Shown piece after piece: positions 11,263-24,840 of a DNA stretch of 64,000 nucleotides. The notes beneath the pieces were generated by a model, which saw only the letters and a program-made list of their open reading frames with translations, did no database searches and was not told where the DNA came from. The stretch is from Pyrrhosoma nymphula (lineage: Eukaryota; Arthropoda; Insecta; Odonata; Coenagrionidae), in NCBI GenBank assembly GCA_963573305.1, contig OY754331.1:10760868-10824867 (forward strand), in the 5' to 3' direction. A program made the translations under genes and the position numbers. Numbering within the stretch: position 1 is the first letter of the stretch; every line of letters starts with the position of its first letter.

Positions 11263-12652
11263 AGACTATATGTTTCCAAACATGACATAAAATGAAGTGG
11301 CAGCCTGTATGAGTAAAAAGGTGTTGAATGAAAACAAGAGCTTGTTCCGTTCAAAAGTTTTTCAGTTTCATTTCCGGGAAAAGTACAAAAATATTCCATG
11401 AGGAATTTCATCGACAGTATATATATTTCTAGCCACTCAAATTAACGTATCTTGGGCCTTTTTGTTGATATTTCCAAGACTTTCAGTACGATACAATATT
11501 GTACTTCTTATATTATACTGTGCAAGAAATGCACGGTTTTTGACTTAAATTTTATTAAAGCCATCTACCAAATAGGTTTGAATGCTCTGTTAATAATTGT
11601 TGCATTCTTCAGGTGTGCCTCCAAGCTCAGTTCGAGGCCTAATCCTATTTCTAGTTCGCATCATTTACCTATGTAATTATCATTTCAAGGCCAAGTTACT
11701 GCCTTGGCCGATGAAATTGCATTTTGCTACATAAATTCAACCAGGAGATCTAAAAAATATCATATTCAATCCGATATAAATTACTTACTGTTGTTCTTTC
11801 AAATTTGCATGATTGTTCATAAACAACGATTGTGCTTCGATATTTTTATTCGATTTCGTATTTTTAAATTATGTTAACCATGAAATTTTTTGGACCCCGA
11901 TTTCTTGTAGTTATAGTGTATCTGTGGCCAAATTTGATATTTTAAGATGCGTGGGAGTGACCTAGGACTACAAACTAAAATGGCAGCATCATCTTTGCTC
12001 CATTATTAAATATTGTCGCCATTGTGATGAAAATATTTTCTACTCCCGTAATAAATATAATATAGAACTTTTGAAGGTATTATTTCACATTACTTTAGTG
12101 GACTTCAAGGTAATCTATGGAACAACTATCTAGGGTGGTGGTATTTCAATTAATTCAGCTGCCAATTTTCCCGCAAAAGAGCATCATCAGGATTACATCA
12201 AGAAAAATCTGAAGGCATCCTAGTTCTTTTGACATTGTGGTTAATGGTTTCTTACAAAGAGGCATTTGTACATCTATAATTTATAATGAATACTCTTTTT
12301 TTTAAATGATAAGGAATCTACCCTGTTGGAAACATTTCATTGGAAGAGGCCGCAAAATAAATGTATACTTACACCACCACGTGATTGTCGGCAGTAAATG
12401 CCATCCGTCGAATGCCACTGCGGTCACCAGAGCTCGCGACGCGATTATCGGCATTGTCGCCGAGAACTGGGGTTCATAGTTCGTTTGTTTTAGCGTACTT
12501 CAAAGGCTACATTGGGCTATTTATGTTATCAAGAGTAGTTTGTTGAGTTTGCAGCTATAATTGGATAAATACGCCCTATGTATGCTCTTAATCAATGCCG
12601 GCAATTGCCAGTTCTGCATAACAGTCGACTAGGTGTAACTCCACAGCAACTA
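11263..12652. other. AT-rich spacer, nothing recognised
   Basis: No coding, RNA or repeat-end signature identified. Confidence 0.4.
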
Positions 12653-12898
12653 AATATAGGACACATTTTGAAAAGAAATTTTTTAACTCAAAATTGACCC
12701 TCCTGTCCAATTCTACAATAAAAAATAGGGGTTCCTATTTAAAGAAATCAACTTGACCTTGAAATGACCTCTAAGGGAAGTCTCAACGTCAAAGTCGAGG
12801 TCATTGTTGTCTGTCTCCCTTTTTTATTTAACATATTTCTCTATGTTGCGTATTTTAAGAAATATTTAGGCGCGTCGTTTAAAATGGCCCACCCTGTA
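12653..12898. mobile_element. Possible TA-target MITE
   Basis: The right edge reads GGCCCACCCTGTATA, a terminus type common in insect elements inserted at TA. A weak complement (TATAGGACACATTTTGAAAA) lies at the left edge. The interior has AAGTCGAGGTCATTG-type CTTGACC segments. A second CACCCTGTA end lies at about 12953-12961. Terminal matching is poor, so the boundaries are tentative. Confidence 0.3.
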
Positions 12899-14978
12899 TA
12901 ATTTCCTCATGCATGAAGTAGTTTCATTTTATATTTTTCCGTAGTTTTAGAGCACCCTGTACTTTGTTACTACGCTACGAAACTTCACTAGTTTCACCTT
13001 TCAAGCTACCTAAAGCTCAAAGATGTGTTCAGAATTACTGTAAATCCTTACGAATGAATGAGCAATAAAAATATATGTATATGTCCCTATCTGAGTGACA
13101 TGATATTTTTAAAAATATCTTTGGTCTTTTGAAACACTGCCTTCTTGGTTTTTTTAAGTCGTTTAGTTATACCTTAATAATTATTAATTCCATTATATCG
13201 TATCTTTAATAACGTACTCACAGAAAACTCTTTCTTAATCATCAGGGCAATGATGCCTGGGGCCGAAGTGTCCACGTTTATATACCTACTTGTCTTGCGG
13301 GTCAGGTCGTCGCTTATATACATATGCTGTGGGGCAAGTCGGCTCTGATTGGCTATTGTTGAACTTTTTTTACCCTTATTATTTTTCAGAGTAACTGGTA
13401 CTATTCCATTCTAAGAGCGTACCCGGATTCGTGATTATAATTTTTTTCAGCCTGACTTCAAATGATTATTTTATTAGACGCTGATCTAATTCCCAGTTAA
13501 GTTCCCATTCCCAGCTAAGTTTTATTTCCCAGAGTATTTTGAATGGTATATTCTATAAATATTCCAGAAGCAGAAAAATAATAAAAATGTACTATTTGGT
13601 AATGTAATTACATACTTCGGCCATAAATAATACTAATAAGGGCAAGATGAGGGTTCCCGTGCTGTAGAGAGAGAAAACATGAAAGTCGTTGCGTGCGATC
13701 AGAAGAATCAATATAACGTGCTAAATTTGCAGATACCCTGTGAACGCCATTAAACGCAAATAGAGTATATAGATCATAATAGAGATTAGGGTAGACAATA
13801 AACCTCTGAACTCTCTGAAATTTTCTTTGCTAACTTATTTAATACTGGTAAGTACAAGTTGAAATTCAACGGGTGTGAAAAACATTGAACTTATTTATAA
13901 GAAAACCACAAAGCCTGAAGAGTACTGTCAGCGTGGTCGTTTGAGGATTTCGTAACCTATCTTGTATGTTGTGTTGGTTGTAACAGACACGCTGACCGTT
14001 TTTTAGGTGCACGGAGGGATGAGTGATTGTTGGTCCTCTTTCATGCACGGGAAACAGAAATACTTCTTAAATAACACTCAAGGCGTCTTCAGAGTGATTA
14101 ACAGCTTGATCGCTTCCCTTGTCTACAAAAATATATTTGCATTCAATGACTGAATTTAGTTGCGCAATTCAAAGTTCATATGTTCGTTAAGTATCTTAAT
14201 CGGGATTGGAGAGTAGGGTACAATCCAGAGGTGGACAACGTCGAAAGGAGAATTTCCAGCCGCTGCCATGTTTATTTGACCTATGAATCCTACATCACCC
14301 GGACTGCGCTTTCGGAATATAGGGTAGTCATTGGTTTCGGTTGCTGAATAAAAAATGTGTGGTGATTCTTAGTGTACTTGTCAATTTTCATGCACGGATG
14401 TTGTTCATTGCGCAGAATTTCCATTCTTCTTTCGGGTAAGAAACATGTAGTGACGTCATTAGAAATTCCGCCATCTTAAAACAGATTTGAGTTTCGAAAC
14501 AGATGGGTCTATATTCGAACCAGATTTATTGTTGGTTACCCGTTCGTAGGTTGGGTTAGGATGAAATTTGTGCTGTTCTTAACGTAACCCTAGAAACACC
14601 TCGAGAAGATACTCATGAAATCGCTAGTGGACATGTCTTTGAGCATCCAAGTCTAACCTTTGTCGTTTTTCATGCAAGGACTCATTTACTCGCAAAAAAA
14701 AGATATTCCTCTTGCTCTAGAAGGTTGATTCGAAAGGTTTCTCTTTTTTCTATCAGGCATATCGATGAATATATTTTTATATCCAAGGAGGGGAAACACA
14801 GCGACGAGTAGGAGTCTTTAATAGGCAACTCGTTGATTGAGTTAATATAAGTTAACTGCACTTTAACACTAAAACATATGCAAATAGCTCGTAACGTTAA
14901 TTATGTGGGAGTTGGTCTAAGAAAACAGTTCGCAATCGTAATAAGAGGCAGACGGTTCCACTTCCATATTTTAAAATG
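12899..14978. other. Spacer, nothing recognised
   Basis: AT-rich with no supported coding region. The 60-codon minus frame at 13866-14048 has no recognisable domain. Confidence 0.4.
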
Positions 14979-15033
14979 AAAAAAACGAGGGGTTACCATA
15001 TTTTATAAAATATGGCAATCCCCCCTTTTTTAA
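14979..15033. repeat. Short hairpin with a perfect 20-bp palindrome
   Basis: CCATATTTTATAAAATATGG at 14996-15015 is a perfect palindrome. Pairing extends outward (AAAACGAGGGGTTA against CAATCCCCCCTTTT) to give a stem of about 26 bp with few mismatches. It may be a relic of a small foldback element. Confidence 0.7.
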
Positions 15034-18000
15034 TTATAAAATTCCATGAAAGCCCGGGGGTTTATCACTAAAACTTTTCGTCCATTTTCTTTGATAGGCA
15101 TTTTGGCGTAGAGCATGTGTTTTGGTGTTTATTATTAGCATATCGTCTTTATGTTGCATTCTTGTGGGAGCTCGTGGTGTATATCCTATACAATATAGGC
15201 CGCCTGACAACTAGTGCACATGTTTGAAGCGAGTTATTGAGCATCGTCTTTGGAAGCGAAGTGTTAAAAAAAATATTTTTGGAATTGATTGGATGAAGCA
15301 GACTGAGGACATGAAATATAGTTCGGAGAACCGCATCAATATTGATATAATATTTATGATTGGAAGAAGGGTGGTTTAATGTAAACTGAATGCGGGCTAA
15401 AAGTTACAAATACGTCAGATTAAACAACGCGAAGTTTCGAGTTAAACCTCAATCAATCTTTTATTTTATCAAATTTTGGTGTACAAAGATAAGGGGCATA
15501 ATTTCATTTTTTACAATATTACACGATGGAAGAAAATTGCATTCATTCGTTATGTAGTTTTTGCATGATTGAGCAACAGACAGACAGGCAGACACCATTA
15601 CATTTTTATATATTTGTATGATTAGTATGATAAAGTAAGCCATAAAAGGCCCGGGCGACACTTCCCGTTCATAGCCGTTAGCCAGGTTGTCAAGGAAATG
15701 TACTATTTTTGAAATCTGAGAAAAATTGATAATTTTAGAAATGAAAACCTAATTTTTAAGCAAAATCGAAATGCAAAGCATAACTCAATGAATGAATTGA
15801 ATACTTTATTCTTTCAGCAATCCGATAATGATAATTTCAATCTTATATCAGGAGAGCAAGTAATTTCAAAACAAATAAACCAACCTCCGCACTGATTCCA
15901 ATGCTTTTCTCATGGGAGTAAAATCATGGGACCCTGAAGAAATTTTAACATTCCCTATGTTTGTCCCAGTTCACTTAATTACCCACATGCGAAATTTCAA
16001 AGTAATTGGTTCTGCCGTGTTTGAGTGATTGCGTAACAGATAAAAAGAAACCACCACCTTTAGTACATATTAGTATGATAACTTTGCTCTCAATTATCAT
16101 AGATACAATTAAAAGCAATGAAAGGCAGCGAAATTTTTAAGATATTAAATTGCAGCAATTCTGCATGAATACCGATTAAAATAACAGATATTGTAGGAAA
16201 ATATATGGTTTTTTATGTCGTTCAATTTACTTATAGCCCTTTAATGTGTTTAGCACACAAATAAAATCAGCAGAAAAAGTAGTTTTAGTTTTGTTTCTTT
16301 TAAGTTTAGTTAAATGAATAACTTCGCTTTTCCATTATGTGGTCAAAGTCATTACCTTCAAATTTTGAAAATAAGAAGATTTTAGTGCTTGGTAATAATG
16401 TCCGCCATTTTCAAATGTCAGATACCCAGTGTCTTCATGGTGATAAATATGTTTTACATCGGTTGATTGTTGGCAACTGAAACTTAGTATCACACTACTT
16501 GAACGTGTACTTAGTTAAGACACTTGCGCGTATTAACACCGCAATATTTTTTTCCATGCTGTTAATTCGAATTTTTAGTCAAGATCAGGCATATTATTAA
16601 CATTGAAAGGGAAGATATTAACGAGTTTTCCAAAAAAACTACTTTTTGGCATTGGAACAAATTCCACAGAGTTATTGAATACATTCACAGAAATTCTTAG
16701 TTAATTTCATTCATTCATGCATTAGTATGTCTACCACATTGTCGCTTTACATTTTCCCTAATTATTCGTAATAGAAACAAAATGTTAGCAGGGAAGTTAA
16801 ATTTTCCTGCAAGGTTGCAAATGGCTCAGGTTTCTTTTTGGGCTCACTGTTGATGATTATATATATTTAATAGTTAAATAGTTTTATTCCATTCATTACG
16901 ATAGACGAAAATTTAACGTTAACTAATATTTGGAAGATCTTGTGAGACTGCTTAAATGTTTAGAAAAAACTATGAAATAATTCACTCAGGAGATAAACGT
17001 ACTGGAAACCAAAATAAATGTTAGTGGACGAAATCGGAAGAAAAAAAATCACCGTAAGGCTTAGACAACTAAAACTGCAGCGAGTGAAAGAATTTTACGT
17101 CTCAACAAATACGTTTGGGTGTAATGGAACTGTTATGTTATCGAAGGAAGATGAACATATAATGGATGGAGAGAATGATAAATGAAGACGTACCAAAAAA
17201 GATTGGGAGAAAAGATGTTCCATGAGTACTCCCCGAAGCAGATGAAATAACCTTATTGAACATAACTTTGTGGCACCACAACCCCATGAAAAAAGTTCTG
17301 GAACATGGTATTATCTTCCCATCAGTTGAATATAGTTCAATCAAATGTTTCTACGAGCAGAAGGGATATATTTCAATAATAATGATTGTATTTTTTAAAT
17401 CGCTTATGGTAAAATTGCGTCAAATATTACATATTGCATTTCCACTCATTCATTCAGTTTTCATTATAGCGATTGGATATTGCTCGATCCATAACGATAC
17501 CAACCCGTACATGAGTAATACGAAAGGCAACAGAATACAGCACGATCTACAATTTATAAAGAAACTGATAAACGTCAAATGTATTGTCAAAATTCTCGTA
17601 ATAAAAACTTACATGGCGGTTTTCACCTTCAATAATTGATTTGGCAAAAGTTATCTGCCAAGATAATAGCTGAGATTATCTGCAAGGGCTATCATGTTTT
17701 ATCAATAGCAATATCAACGGTGGACGATCTCACTTTGTTGCTGCTCCTTTGCCTATCATTTCCGGTAATTTCTCGGACCACAGAGCAACTGGAGCGGAAA
17801 AACAGAACTTTTTCCCGAATTTTCCAGGATAAAACAGTTTCGAACGCCCGTCATGGGATCACACAAACACAATAGCGAGGTAAAGGAGAATAATAAAATG
17901 AAAAAACAAACGAACGGGCATATCCGTTCGCCCGTCGCGGATGCTTGGGGGAATCTCTGATCGCTCTCCGGTCACTTCCCACACTGCAAGTGGGAAAGCA

Positions 18001-18639
18001 TTTAAATTATACATCGTTTGCATTTGGAATATATATTTTTTCAGAACGCTGGAAGGAATAGGAGATACAGTTTTCCCCGTACGTATTCGCGTATATCAAC
18101 GGCGATAACAATTTGGAAACGTCAAAAGGGACCGCTACCAGGAATGATGAATATTTTTCCGGGAAACTGGCCCTCGTTCATTTGTCTTTTTTGCGAGTCT
18201 GGTCCCTCAATTTTTTTTACAGGATGAGCAGGTATATAGCCCATTGGTTCCATTGCTCCCCTTGACTTTCGAATCGGGAACTAATTGCTGACCGGGAAGT
18301 CAGGCAGACGCCTCCTCCGAAACCTCTTATTTATTACCGATGTTCTAGCAACCTCCCGAACTTATTATTTTATCCAAAAATAAAAATAAAAGCTGGGGTG
18401 TACTTTCTTCCCTAGTTTCAGAGTTAAAGCTACGTAATACGATTGAAAGACAACTACGCAACCAACTCTCTTCAAGAATCAATTCTTCAAATAGATCAAA
18501 TGAAATCACAGAGCAAGACAAATAATGCTTATTCATAGAAGCCCACTAATTATTTGCTGTAAGTTTTTTTAATTCATCCTTATCATGTAAAATATAACCG
18601 TCTAAATTATCGATAACCCAGTGGCACATCACTACTCGT
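15034..18639. other. AT-rich spacer with unassigned frames
   Basis: The longest frame, 127 codons at 17256-17639 plus, has hydrophobic patches but no recognisable domain, no splice context and no similarity I know. It overlaps a 68-codon minus frame. No repeat termini recognised. Confidence 0.35.
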
Positions 18640-19460
18640 CTTCATTCCGTATTTTCCTCTCTGCTTTGCAAATGCATCTACCAAAGCCTTGGATAATGGA
18701 CATACCAACCAACGGTCGTCCGCGTATCTAACCAAATTTATCAGCTGTCCAACTTCTATGCCTACTTCTAGCTCTTATCATGCTTCCCTTACCATTTTCT
18801 TGTTGTTGATTTTCAAAATCAATGGCGATAACATGGAACCTTGTCTTACCCTACGGCCTATAACTGCCGACCCTGATTCTCCATCAGCCTTCCACACATG
18901 TGCCCTATGGGTAATATGTAACTTACAAATGGGTCTTCTATCTCTCCGTTCTACATCTAATTTCATGAGTATATTCATTAGTTGTTCCTAATTCACTCTG
19001 CTAAACGTCTTTCCTGAAACGGTGAAACAAGCATAAACGTCCTATTCGAAATCATTACTCAAAGTCCTTTCTATATGTGATCAACTGCAATGCAATTTTA
19101 AGTAGCTTGCGTTTTACTAAACCAAAACTATTTATCTCTTTCGGAGTAATTTGCTCTAGCCTCTTTTAACTCAACCTTTTATTAATGATTCTTAGCACAA
19201 CTTTTACTGTATATGTAATAAAGGTAGTTGTTCTATAGTCTTCATATTCATAAGCTTTCTTCTTCTTCAGGGTAAGGATCAAAACTGTGCTTACAAAGTA
19301 CTCCGGCCATTTTACCTCCATGTAGATCCTACGAACGAATTTAAAACTGTTCGCCTCCCGTAATTTCTAATATTCTGCAGTAGTTCCGAAGGGTTGCCAT
19401 CTACCCCCACAGCTTTTCTTGTCATCTATCGTAGTGTCTCCTATATTTCGCTGTCTAGCA
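18640..19460 (-). pseudogene. Non-LTR reverse transcriptase relic
   Basis: Reading the minus strand: TRKAVGVDGNPSELLQNI (palm entry region, about 19430), then EDYRTTTFI (about 19230), a GLVKRK patch in the FGFRKG position, LYACF-TVSGKTFSRVN in place of the FVDFEKAFDRV motif (about 19020), VIGRRVRQGSMLSPL (about 18845) and RYADD at about 18710-18725. Several frameshifts and stops separate the pieces. The order matches an RTE/craft-type RT like the one at 52.6 kb. The catalytic aspartates of YADD remain but the first aspartate motif is damaged. Confidence 0.75.
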
Positions 19461-19565
19461 TCAAAGTTATCCGAATCTACTTTTCTTCCCTTCTCTATAT
19501 CTGAGTTCACAGAATTATTACACCTAATTCATGTAGCTCTTTTACCTATTTCTTCCATCTATCTT

Positions 19566-19613
19566 TATATTTTACCTTTTTTGTTTATTTTACCTTTTTT
19601 GTTTATTTTACCT
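19566..19613 (+). repeat. Short tandem repeat, three 18-bp units
   Basis: TTTTACCTTTTTTGTTTA is repeated nearly three times head to tail, ending at about 19613. Confidence 0.85.
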
Positions 19614-22600
19614 TTGGTATCGTTTACGCTCTCTTGCTATCACGATAGTATTTTCACCTCAGCATATAGTACACCCACATACCCTTTTTCTGTATCTCTT
19701 GCATTTCATCGCATCTTCCTCTCCACCAATTTTCTTTGACCCAATTGGTTACTCAGTTTTGATATTTTGCAAATCCTCAATTTTATATTAGTTTATTTGT
19801 ATGCAGAAAGAGAGAGAAAATTTTGGCAAATATAGCCCTTATATATAGCCTTTATAGCACCTTAGTGTTGCCATTGTATAATTAATCGTAAAGGTGATCA
19901 AGCACATCAACCAAATGCCACAAAAATTTATTTTTCAATGAGTAACATCAATTTTTCGAAAAAATACTGGAATTATACATGTATACACTTATTACCATGA
20001 TACTGGTTGATCCAATGATCTACACAAGAAGTTTCCTAAGAATATTAGAAAATGTAAATTTATTACCAATTTGCGCAAATATTTTAAATTTATATTACCA
20101 CTTTGCACATTGCAAATACGGTAGATACTATTAACCAAGTATTAATAAAACGTTTTAAGTAATGATGTAAGTGTAACAATTCTACTAATACATTCAATCG
20201 TGTTGTTTCTACAATTTTGGATTCTCGATCTAAAATTCTAGCATTCCAGATAATTTGCAAACAAAAACAGAGATTGATACAAATTCTCACTGAAAATATC
20301 GTAAGTCGAAACAGAATTGCCAGCTTACTCGAACGAACATTTTCTTCTCAATTTGCTTTATGTGCTATAAATATGTGCTAAAGAGAATTTTATTATTCAC
20401 TTGATAACTAAAATAATATTAATTCAATATTTTAAGGTTAACAACTCATGCATTTGATCTGCATCACTTCAAGCAATTAACGGAAATAACCAAGTCATAT
20501 TTTTCAGTTACATCGTCTACGATAAGGAACACTCAGAAATAAAAAATAAATAAATTGTCACTTAGATACAAAATTCTTGGTAAGATAAGATAAGTGTATT
20601 TAAAAATGTTCTTCGGATATTAGAAGCCAAATATCAGAAGAGTAATCGGCTTGAATGAAGTACCAAATGTTTGAACGACTGTACCAGGCCTGCCTTGCCA
20701 GAAAAAAAGACACCGAAGCCTCGCATTTGGGTCGAGTACAAATTGCAGGGGCAAAATCAGGCCACATTGGGGAAGAGGCAGAGCAAATGGCAGGTCCAAA
20801 AAAAAGCAGGGCAGACCGCCAAAGCCTTTGGGATATAAGCCATAATTCAGAACCGGTACGGACTCCCAAGGGCGTATGCTACGCCCTCCTCCGATAGTTT
20901 CGTCATAAATTCAAAAAAATATCCCGCCACCTCGCAAACTAAAGAGGTACGGATCATATCCCCAAAAATGAAAAGTTTATGGCAACAAGTGGCGCTCCAA
21001 TTGTCATAAAAAGGTACTCGTCCGCCTTAGCCAGGATGTCGTGGTCGAAGTCAAAGGAAGCTAACCTTCAACCTCAAGATCAAGGTTAGCGGCCTGTTTC
21101 TTAGAGATCATACAGTTTTTTATTTGATAAGTTTTAAAGACTAATGCAAATATAATTGTGTGTATTTTAAAAAGCGACTTCTTCCGCCTTGATGATCAGG
21201 ATCAGATCAGGATTCAGTCAAGACAAAATATTTTGTTATTTTTCTTCCTCTAAATACCCCATTTCATAGCACTTACTCATAAGCAGTCTAAACTGGCTGC
21301 GACAGGGCCTGCAATCATTTAACCTAAATTTATCCATTTGATGTTATTCCAAATGAAAGTAATCTTTATAGCATCTTATGGTAGAAATAATAATTTACCG
21401 TAGTTTACAAAATTAGGTGAACAACTCGTACCCAAAGAACTTAGTATCAATATGCAAAATCAAGTTGCCGTAAAAATCTTTCTCCAAATTAAAAAAAACG
21501 GAAAATGCATTACAATATATTAAATTAAATTACCTTTTGTATTATTTAACCGTTGTACGTAACTTGAAAATATTATTTCAAATAACCGAAAAGTAGTCAA
21601 GAAAATAATGAAATCTAATGCGTTAATTCCAAATATATCAATCGCATGCAATGTGAAATAATTTAGCAGCAACGGCCGTTGGCAAAGATGTTATCATGTT
21701 ATTGTTAAATCCAATAATGGAAAAATCAATACATAATGCAAGTGAATATGGAAAATAAATAAACTAGTTCAATTTGTTTTTTTTAATGCTATAAAATATT
21801 ATTTCTGATACTAACTCTTGGTTTTATAAAACCTCATTCTGGAACCCTAAGTTTGCCACAGTTAGTAAAAATAACCCCCTTTGCGTGAAGTGTGGAGGAG
21901 GAAAAAATTAGTTTCAGTAAAGATCAGACTCCATAAAGAGACACTTCCCGGGTTAGAGCGGCACAAGCCTTCTTTAGGAAAACACGCAATGCATAAGGCT
22001 ACGGTGCACCACCGTTTTTCAATATTTCAGTGCCATGAATAAACACCCCGTTTTGCCTTGTCCCGTGCAAAGGCATTGGGGATGATGAAAACGAAGATGA
22101 TACTAAGTTCGTTTGGAGTTTTTTTATTCATGGTGAAATGAAAGCTGGTCGTCTGGCAATATTTGTCTGAAGTGGACCTAAAAATGGCTGGTACCTAGTT
22201 ATAGTTGGGAAAGATGACGAAGCAGTCTTCGTATGTGTAGGATGATTTTTTTAAGATGATTTTTTCCTACTTTCTACATTTATTTCCAGTTAAATGTTAT
22301 ATAGAACGTTCAGATTGGTAAAACTATAAAGGTTACTTTAAATAAAAAAATTAGATAAAATTTGTACACGTTTTTTCCAAAATAATATAATTTTTGCAGA
22401 TACCAAAAGTGAGTGTTACCTCGCAGTAGTCAATTATCCGTCATCATTTTATAAGATTGAACCAAGTTCCCATAATGATTGAGCTGTGTGCAGTTTAATG
22501 ATTGCTTAAGGTGACTTAGCATTTTATACATTGAATAGAAAAAGAAAAGAAACAGCTCATTCGCTCATTTCATTACATCGCAAAAATATTTAGTGAATGG

Positions 22601-22624
22601 CGGCTAACGTCAATTCATCCGGTT
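19614..22624. other. AT-rich spacer, nothing recognised
   Basis: No supported gene. A small inverted pair, CTAACCTT/AAGGTTAG, occurs near 21060-21090. Frames near 20600-20897 overlap on opposite strands and look like chance. Confidence 0.4.
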
Positions 22625-22985
22625 TTCCCTTAAATCTCTCACCAAATGCCCTCTATGGCCTCTTCATCACTTGCCCCTCGTGGCCACTCGAAGGGGACAC
22701 CTGAGGCAGGGTGTCCACCATTACGTCCCCAAAGCAGTTACAATTCACGAGCCGTTCCCAAAATGATACATCGGGCCCCGATGGACGTCGACCCCCTCGA
22801 CCGATCACTACCCGTGACACGAGGGGGCGCGGGAAGCACGTGTGCACTGGAGACGAGGGTCACGAAAGGTCTTCTAGTCTGGCAGAGGTCAGGGCGGGCA
22901 GGGTAGGACCGGACACCCGTGTAAGGCTGGGCCCACTTTGTCTTTGGGTCAGGATGAACGGCTAGATTCAGGACGAACGAATGAA
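22625..22985. repeat. GC-rich island of unknown origin
   Basis: About 340 bp of GC-rich sequence stands out sharply from AT-rich flanks and produces overlapping frames on both strands (22646, 22653 minus, 22711). It ends with GACGAACGAATGAAGG, which resembles a short SINE-like tail. The AAAGGTCTT words recall the body of the 5S-derived SINE at 26524, but overall similarity is weak. SINE body or captured DNA; not a recognised gene. Confidence 0.35.
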
Positions 22986-23500
22986 GGCATATTGGGTGCC
23001 CTATGATACGTTCGCTTGACCCAGGTTGACACTGGTATGGTCTTCCTTCGTTTCCGCATTACATCAAACAAATAGAATTATCAGTAAACATCATACAACA
23101 ATTTCGATGAACGTACATTTATTATCAAAGTATAAGAGGTGAAACGAATGAAGCTTGCTCTGTAAAAGTTAGCGTTTATCATTTTGGAAAAAATAATACA
23201 AAGGGGAAAACTGTGTTTATAGCAAACACATCGAAGGATTATGTTCATGCTAAAGGAGTGAAAATATTTGGACGATATGCGGAAAATTGACTTTTTTATT
23301 ATAATTATTATTGCACAAATTGTTACAAGTTGACCATTTAGTCGGGTGGTAACATAAAACAAGAAAATACTTAAATAACGAAATATAAAATACGAAAATA
23401 CGAAATACAAGTTATCCATTTGGTCGGGTGGTTACATAAGACACAAAATATATGAAGACCAAAATACAAAACATAAAATACTAAATACAAAAAAATAGGA

Positions 23501-23671
23501 TAAGCCCTCAAATAAATTCGACAGTGTCGGGCGATATCTGGTGGAACAGCATTTTAAATAAAAACTACGGTAATTGTACTGTCCACTTGAATTTATTGTG
23601 AAATACACAACGCGTGTTTCAACGCTCCTTAGGGCGTCATCATCAGGTCTGCCCGCAGGTAAGCCCTCAAA
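23501..23671 (-). mobile_element. 147-bp insertion with 12-bp target duplication
   Basis: TAAGCCCTCAAA occurs at 23501-23512 and again at 23660-23671, directly flanking a 147-bp unit. On the minus strand the unit has CTGATGA (23646-23640), then T, the stem GACGC/GCGTT and GAAAC (23620-23616). It continues with the words AAGTGGACAGTACAATTAC and CTGTTCCACCAGATA, shared with 47300-47370. The host sequence is the 3' part of a LINE. The direct duplication shows a genuine insertion. No coding capacity. Probably a non-autonomous relative of Penelope-like elements. Confidence 0.75.
23603..23650 (-). ncRNA. Hammerhead-like motif, copy 2
   Basis: CTGATGA-T-stem II (GACGC/GCGTT, 5 bp with one G-U)-GAAAC is intact. 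Two readings of stem III are possible: 2 bp with loop ACGC, or 4 bp with loop GCGTT. Stem I is only 2 bp convincingly. Compared with 4932, the core is conserved while stem II differs in sequence but still pairs, which supports selection for structure at some point. Confidence 0.35.
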
Positions 23672-24053
23672 ATTCAATTGTTTTCACCCTCGTCATAAAT
23701 ATCCTAGTATTAGTTGGGAAGGGCTCCAAAATTTCCTCCGGTAAACCATTCCAATCCCCTATGTAGGAAGTTTCCACTGGATGTAGGAAGGAAAATTTTA
23801 AAGTATTTGAGAGCTGTGTCGGAGGCTCAATCTTACAATAATGATCCTTCCTCGCCAGATAACTTGGTCCTTTTAACCGGTTTGATAGGTCCCTCCACGC
23901 AGGATCACCGATAAATGCCTTATAGATACAATTAATGCGTGCTTTCTTCTTCCTCGACTCTAATGATTTCCAGCCCAGCGTATTTAACATCTCCGTAACG
24001 CTTACCTTCTGCTGCTGCTTGCCTGCTACTTGACTTAGAAGCAATATGGGCAC
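23672..24053 (-). pseudogene. LINE C-terminal fragment (CR1/jockey-type)
   Basis: An open frame of 128 codons (24053 to 23667) includes KARINCIYKAFIGDPAWRDL near residues 37-56, then SFLHPVETSYIGDWNGLPEE near 88-107. This matches the post-RT C-terminal region of CR1/L2/jockey-type elements, where SFFPRTIRDWNxLP is the usual signature. It is 5'-truncated: no RT palm motifs are visible upstream. The frame ends just as the 147-bp insertion begins. Confidence 0.7.
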
Positions 24054-24639
24054 ATTTATTCAAAGACTATTTGAAATGCATCAACTTTTCATTAGTGAAA
24101 AGGCGTGGGATATGAGGAGGAATATACCGAACAGGGATATATATGGATCAAAACTTCGAATCCTCTAACGGCAAAAATAATTTCGCCGAGCGAATACGCT
24201 GAAGGTAACCCTGAGAGTTTCATACAAAAGACAGAAGGGCAACAGCTGTATCTCTGCTAACGGAAACTAAAATGCAAGGATTGAAATTTCCTTAGAGCAA
24301 GAACTTCATGGTGAACCGCGTACGGCACAGGAATAAAGAACTGCTTTATCCTCTGATTCCAAAATTATAATATTTACGCGGGGTGGAGCTAAATAAGACT
24401 CGCTGATGTCCCGTCTACATACTCTTGAGGTCAAGAATGCGATTATAAATTACATATTTCAACACGTCCGTACGATCTACCCTAGGATGCTTAACGAAAC
24501 GCCGCTTCCAACGAAAATTCAAGAACTAAAACTTTCTTAACAATTCACAATCGAAATACGTGGTTTCCGCTTGCATCCAAACAGAATGAAATTACACTCA
24601 AATACATCTCCGGATGTGAAGGTAAAAGGATCCCATAAA

Positions 24640-24840
24640 AGATGATTGTATTTAATTATTTGATTGCAATATTCAAATTATGTACTTTTTTTCTACCTGG
24701 CCATATATTTATGAGTTTTCTATTTTGTAACCACTGTTTATCGCTGAGTATACATGTGTCATTTTCATTTTAGTTTCAAATTATTCACTGGTATGTATTA
24801 AATTATTTTATTGCAATATTCAAATTATGCACTGTTTGTT
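24640..24840 (+). repeat. Direct repeat pair in AT-rich DNA
   Basis: ATTGCAATATTCAAATTATG occurs at about 24664 and again at about 24812, each preceded by a TATTWAATTATTT segment. The period is roughly 150 bp. Confidence 0.65.

Noticed and set aside
17256..17639. 127-codon AT-rich plus frame
   Set aside because: No recognisable domain, overlaps an opposite frame, no promoter or splice context; likely chance.
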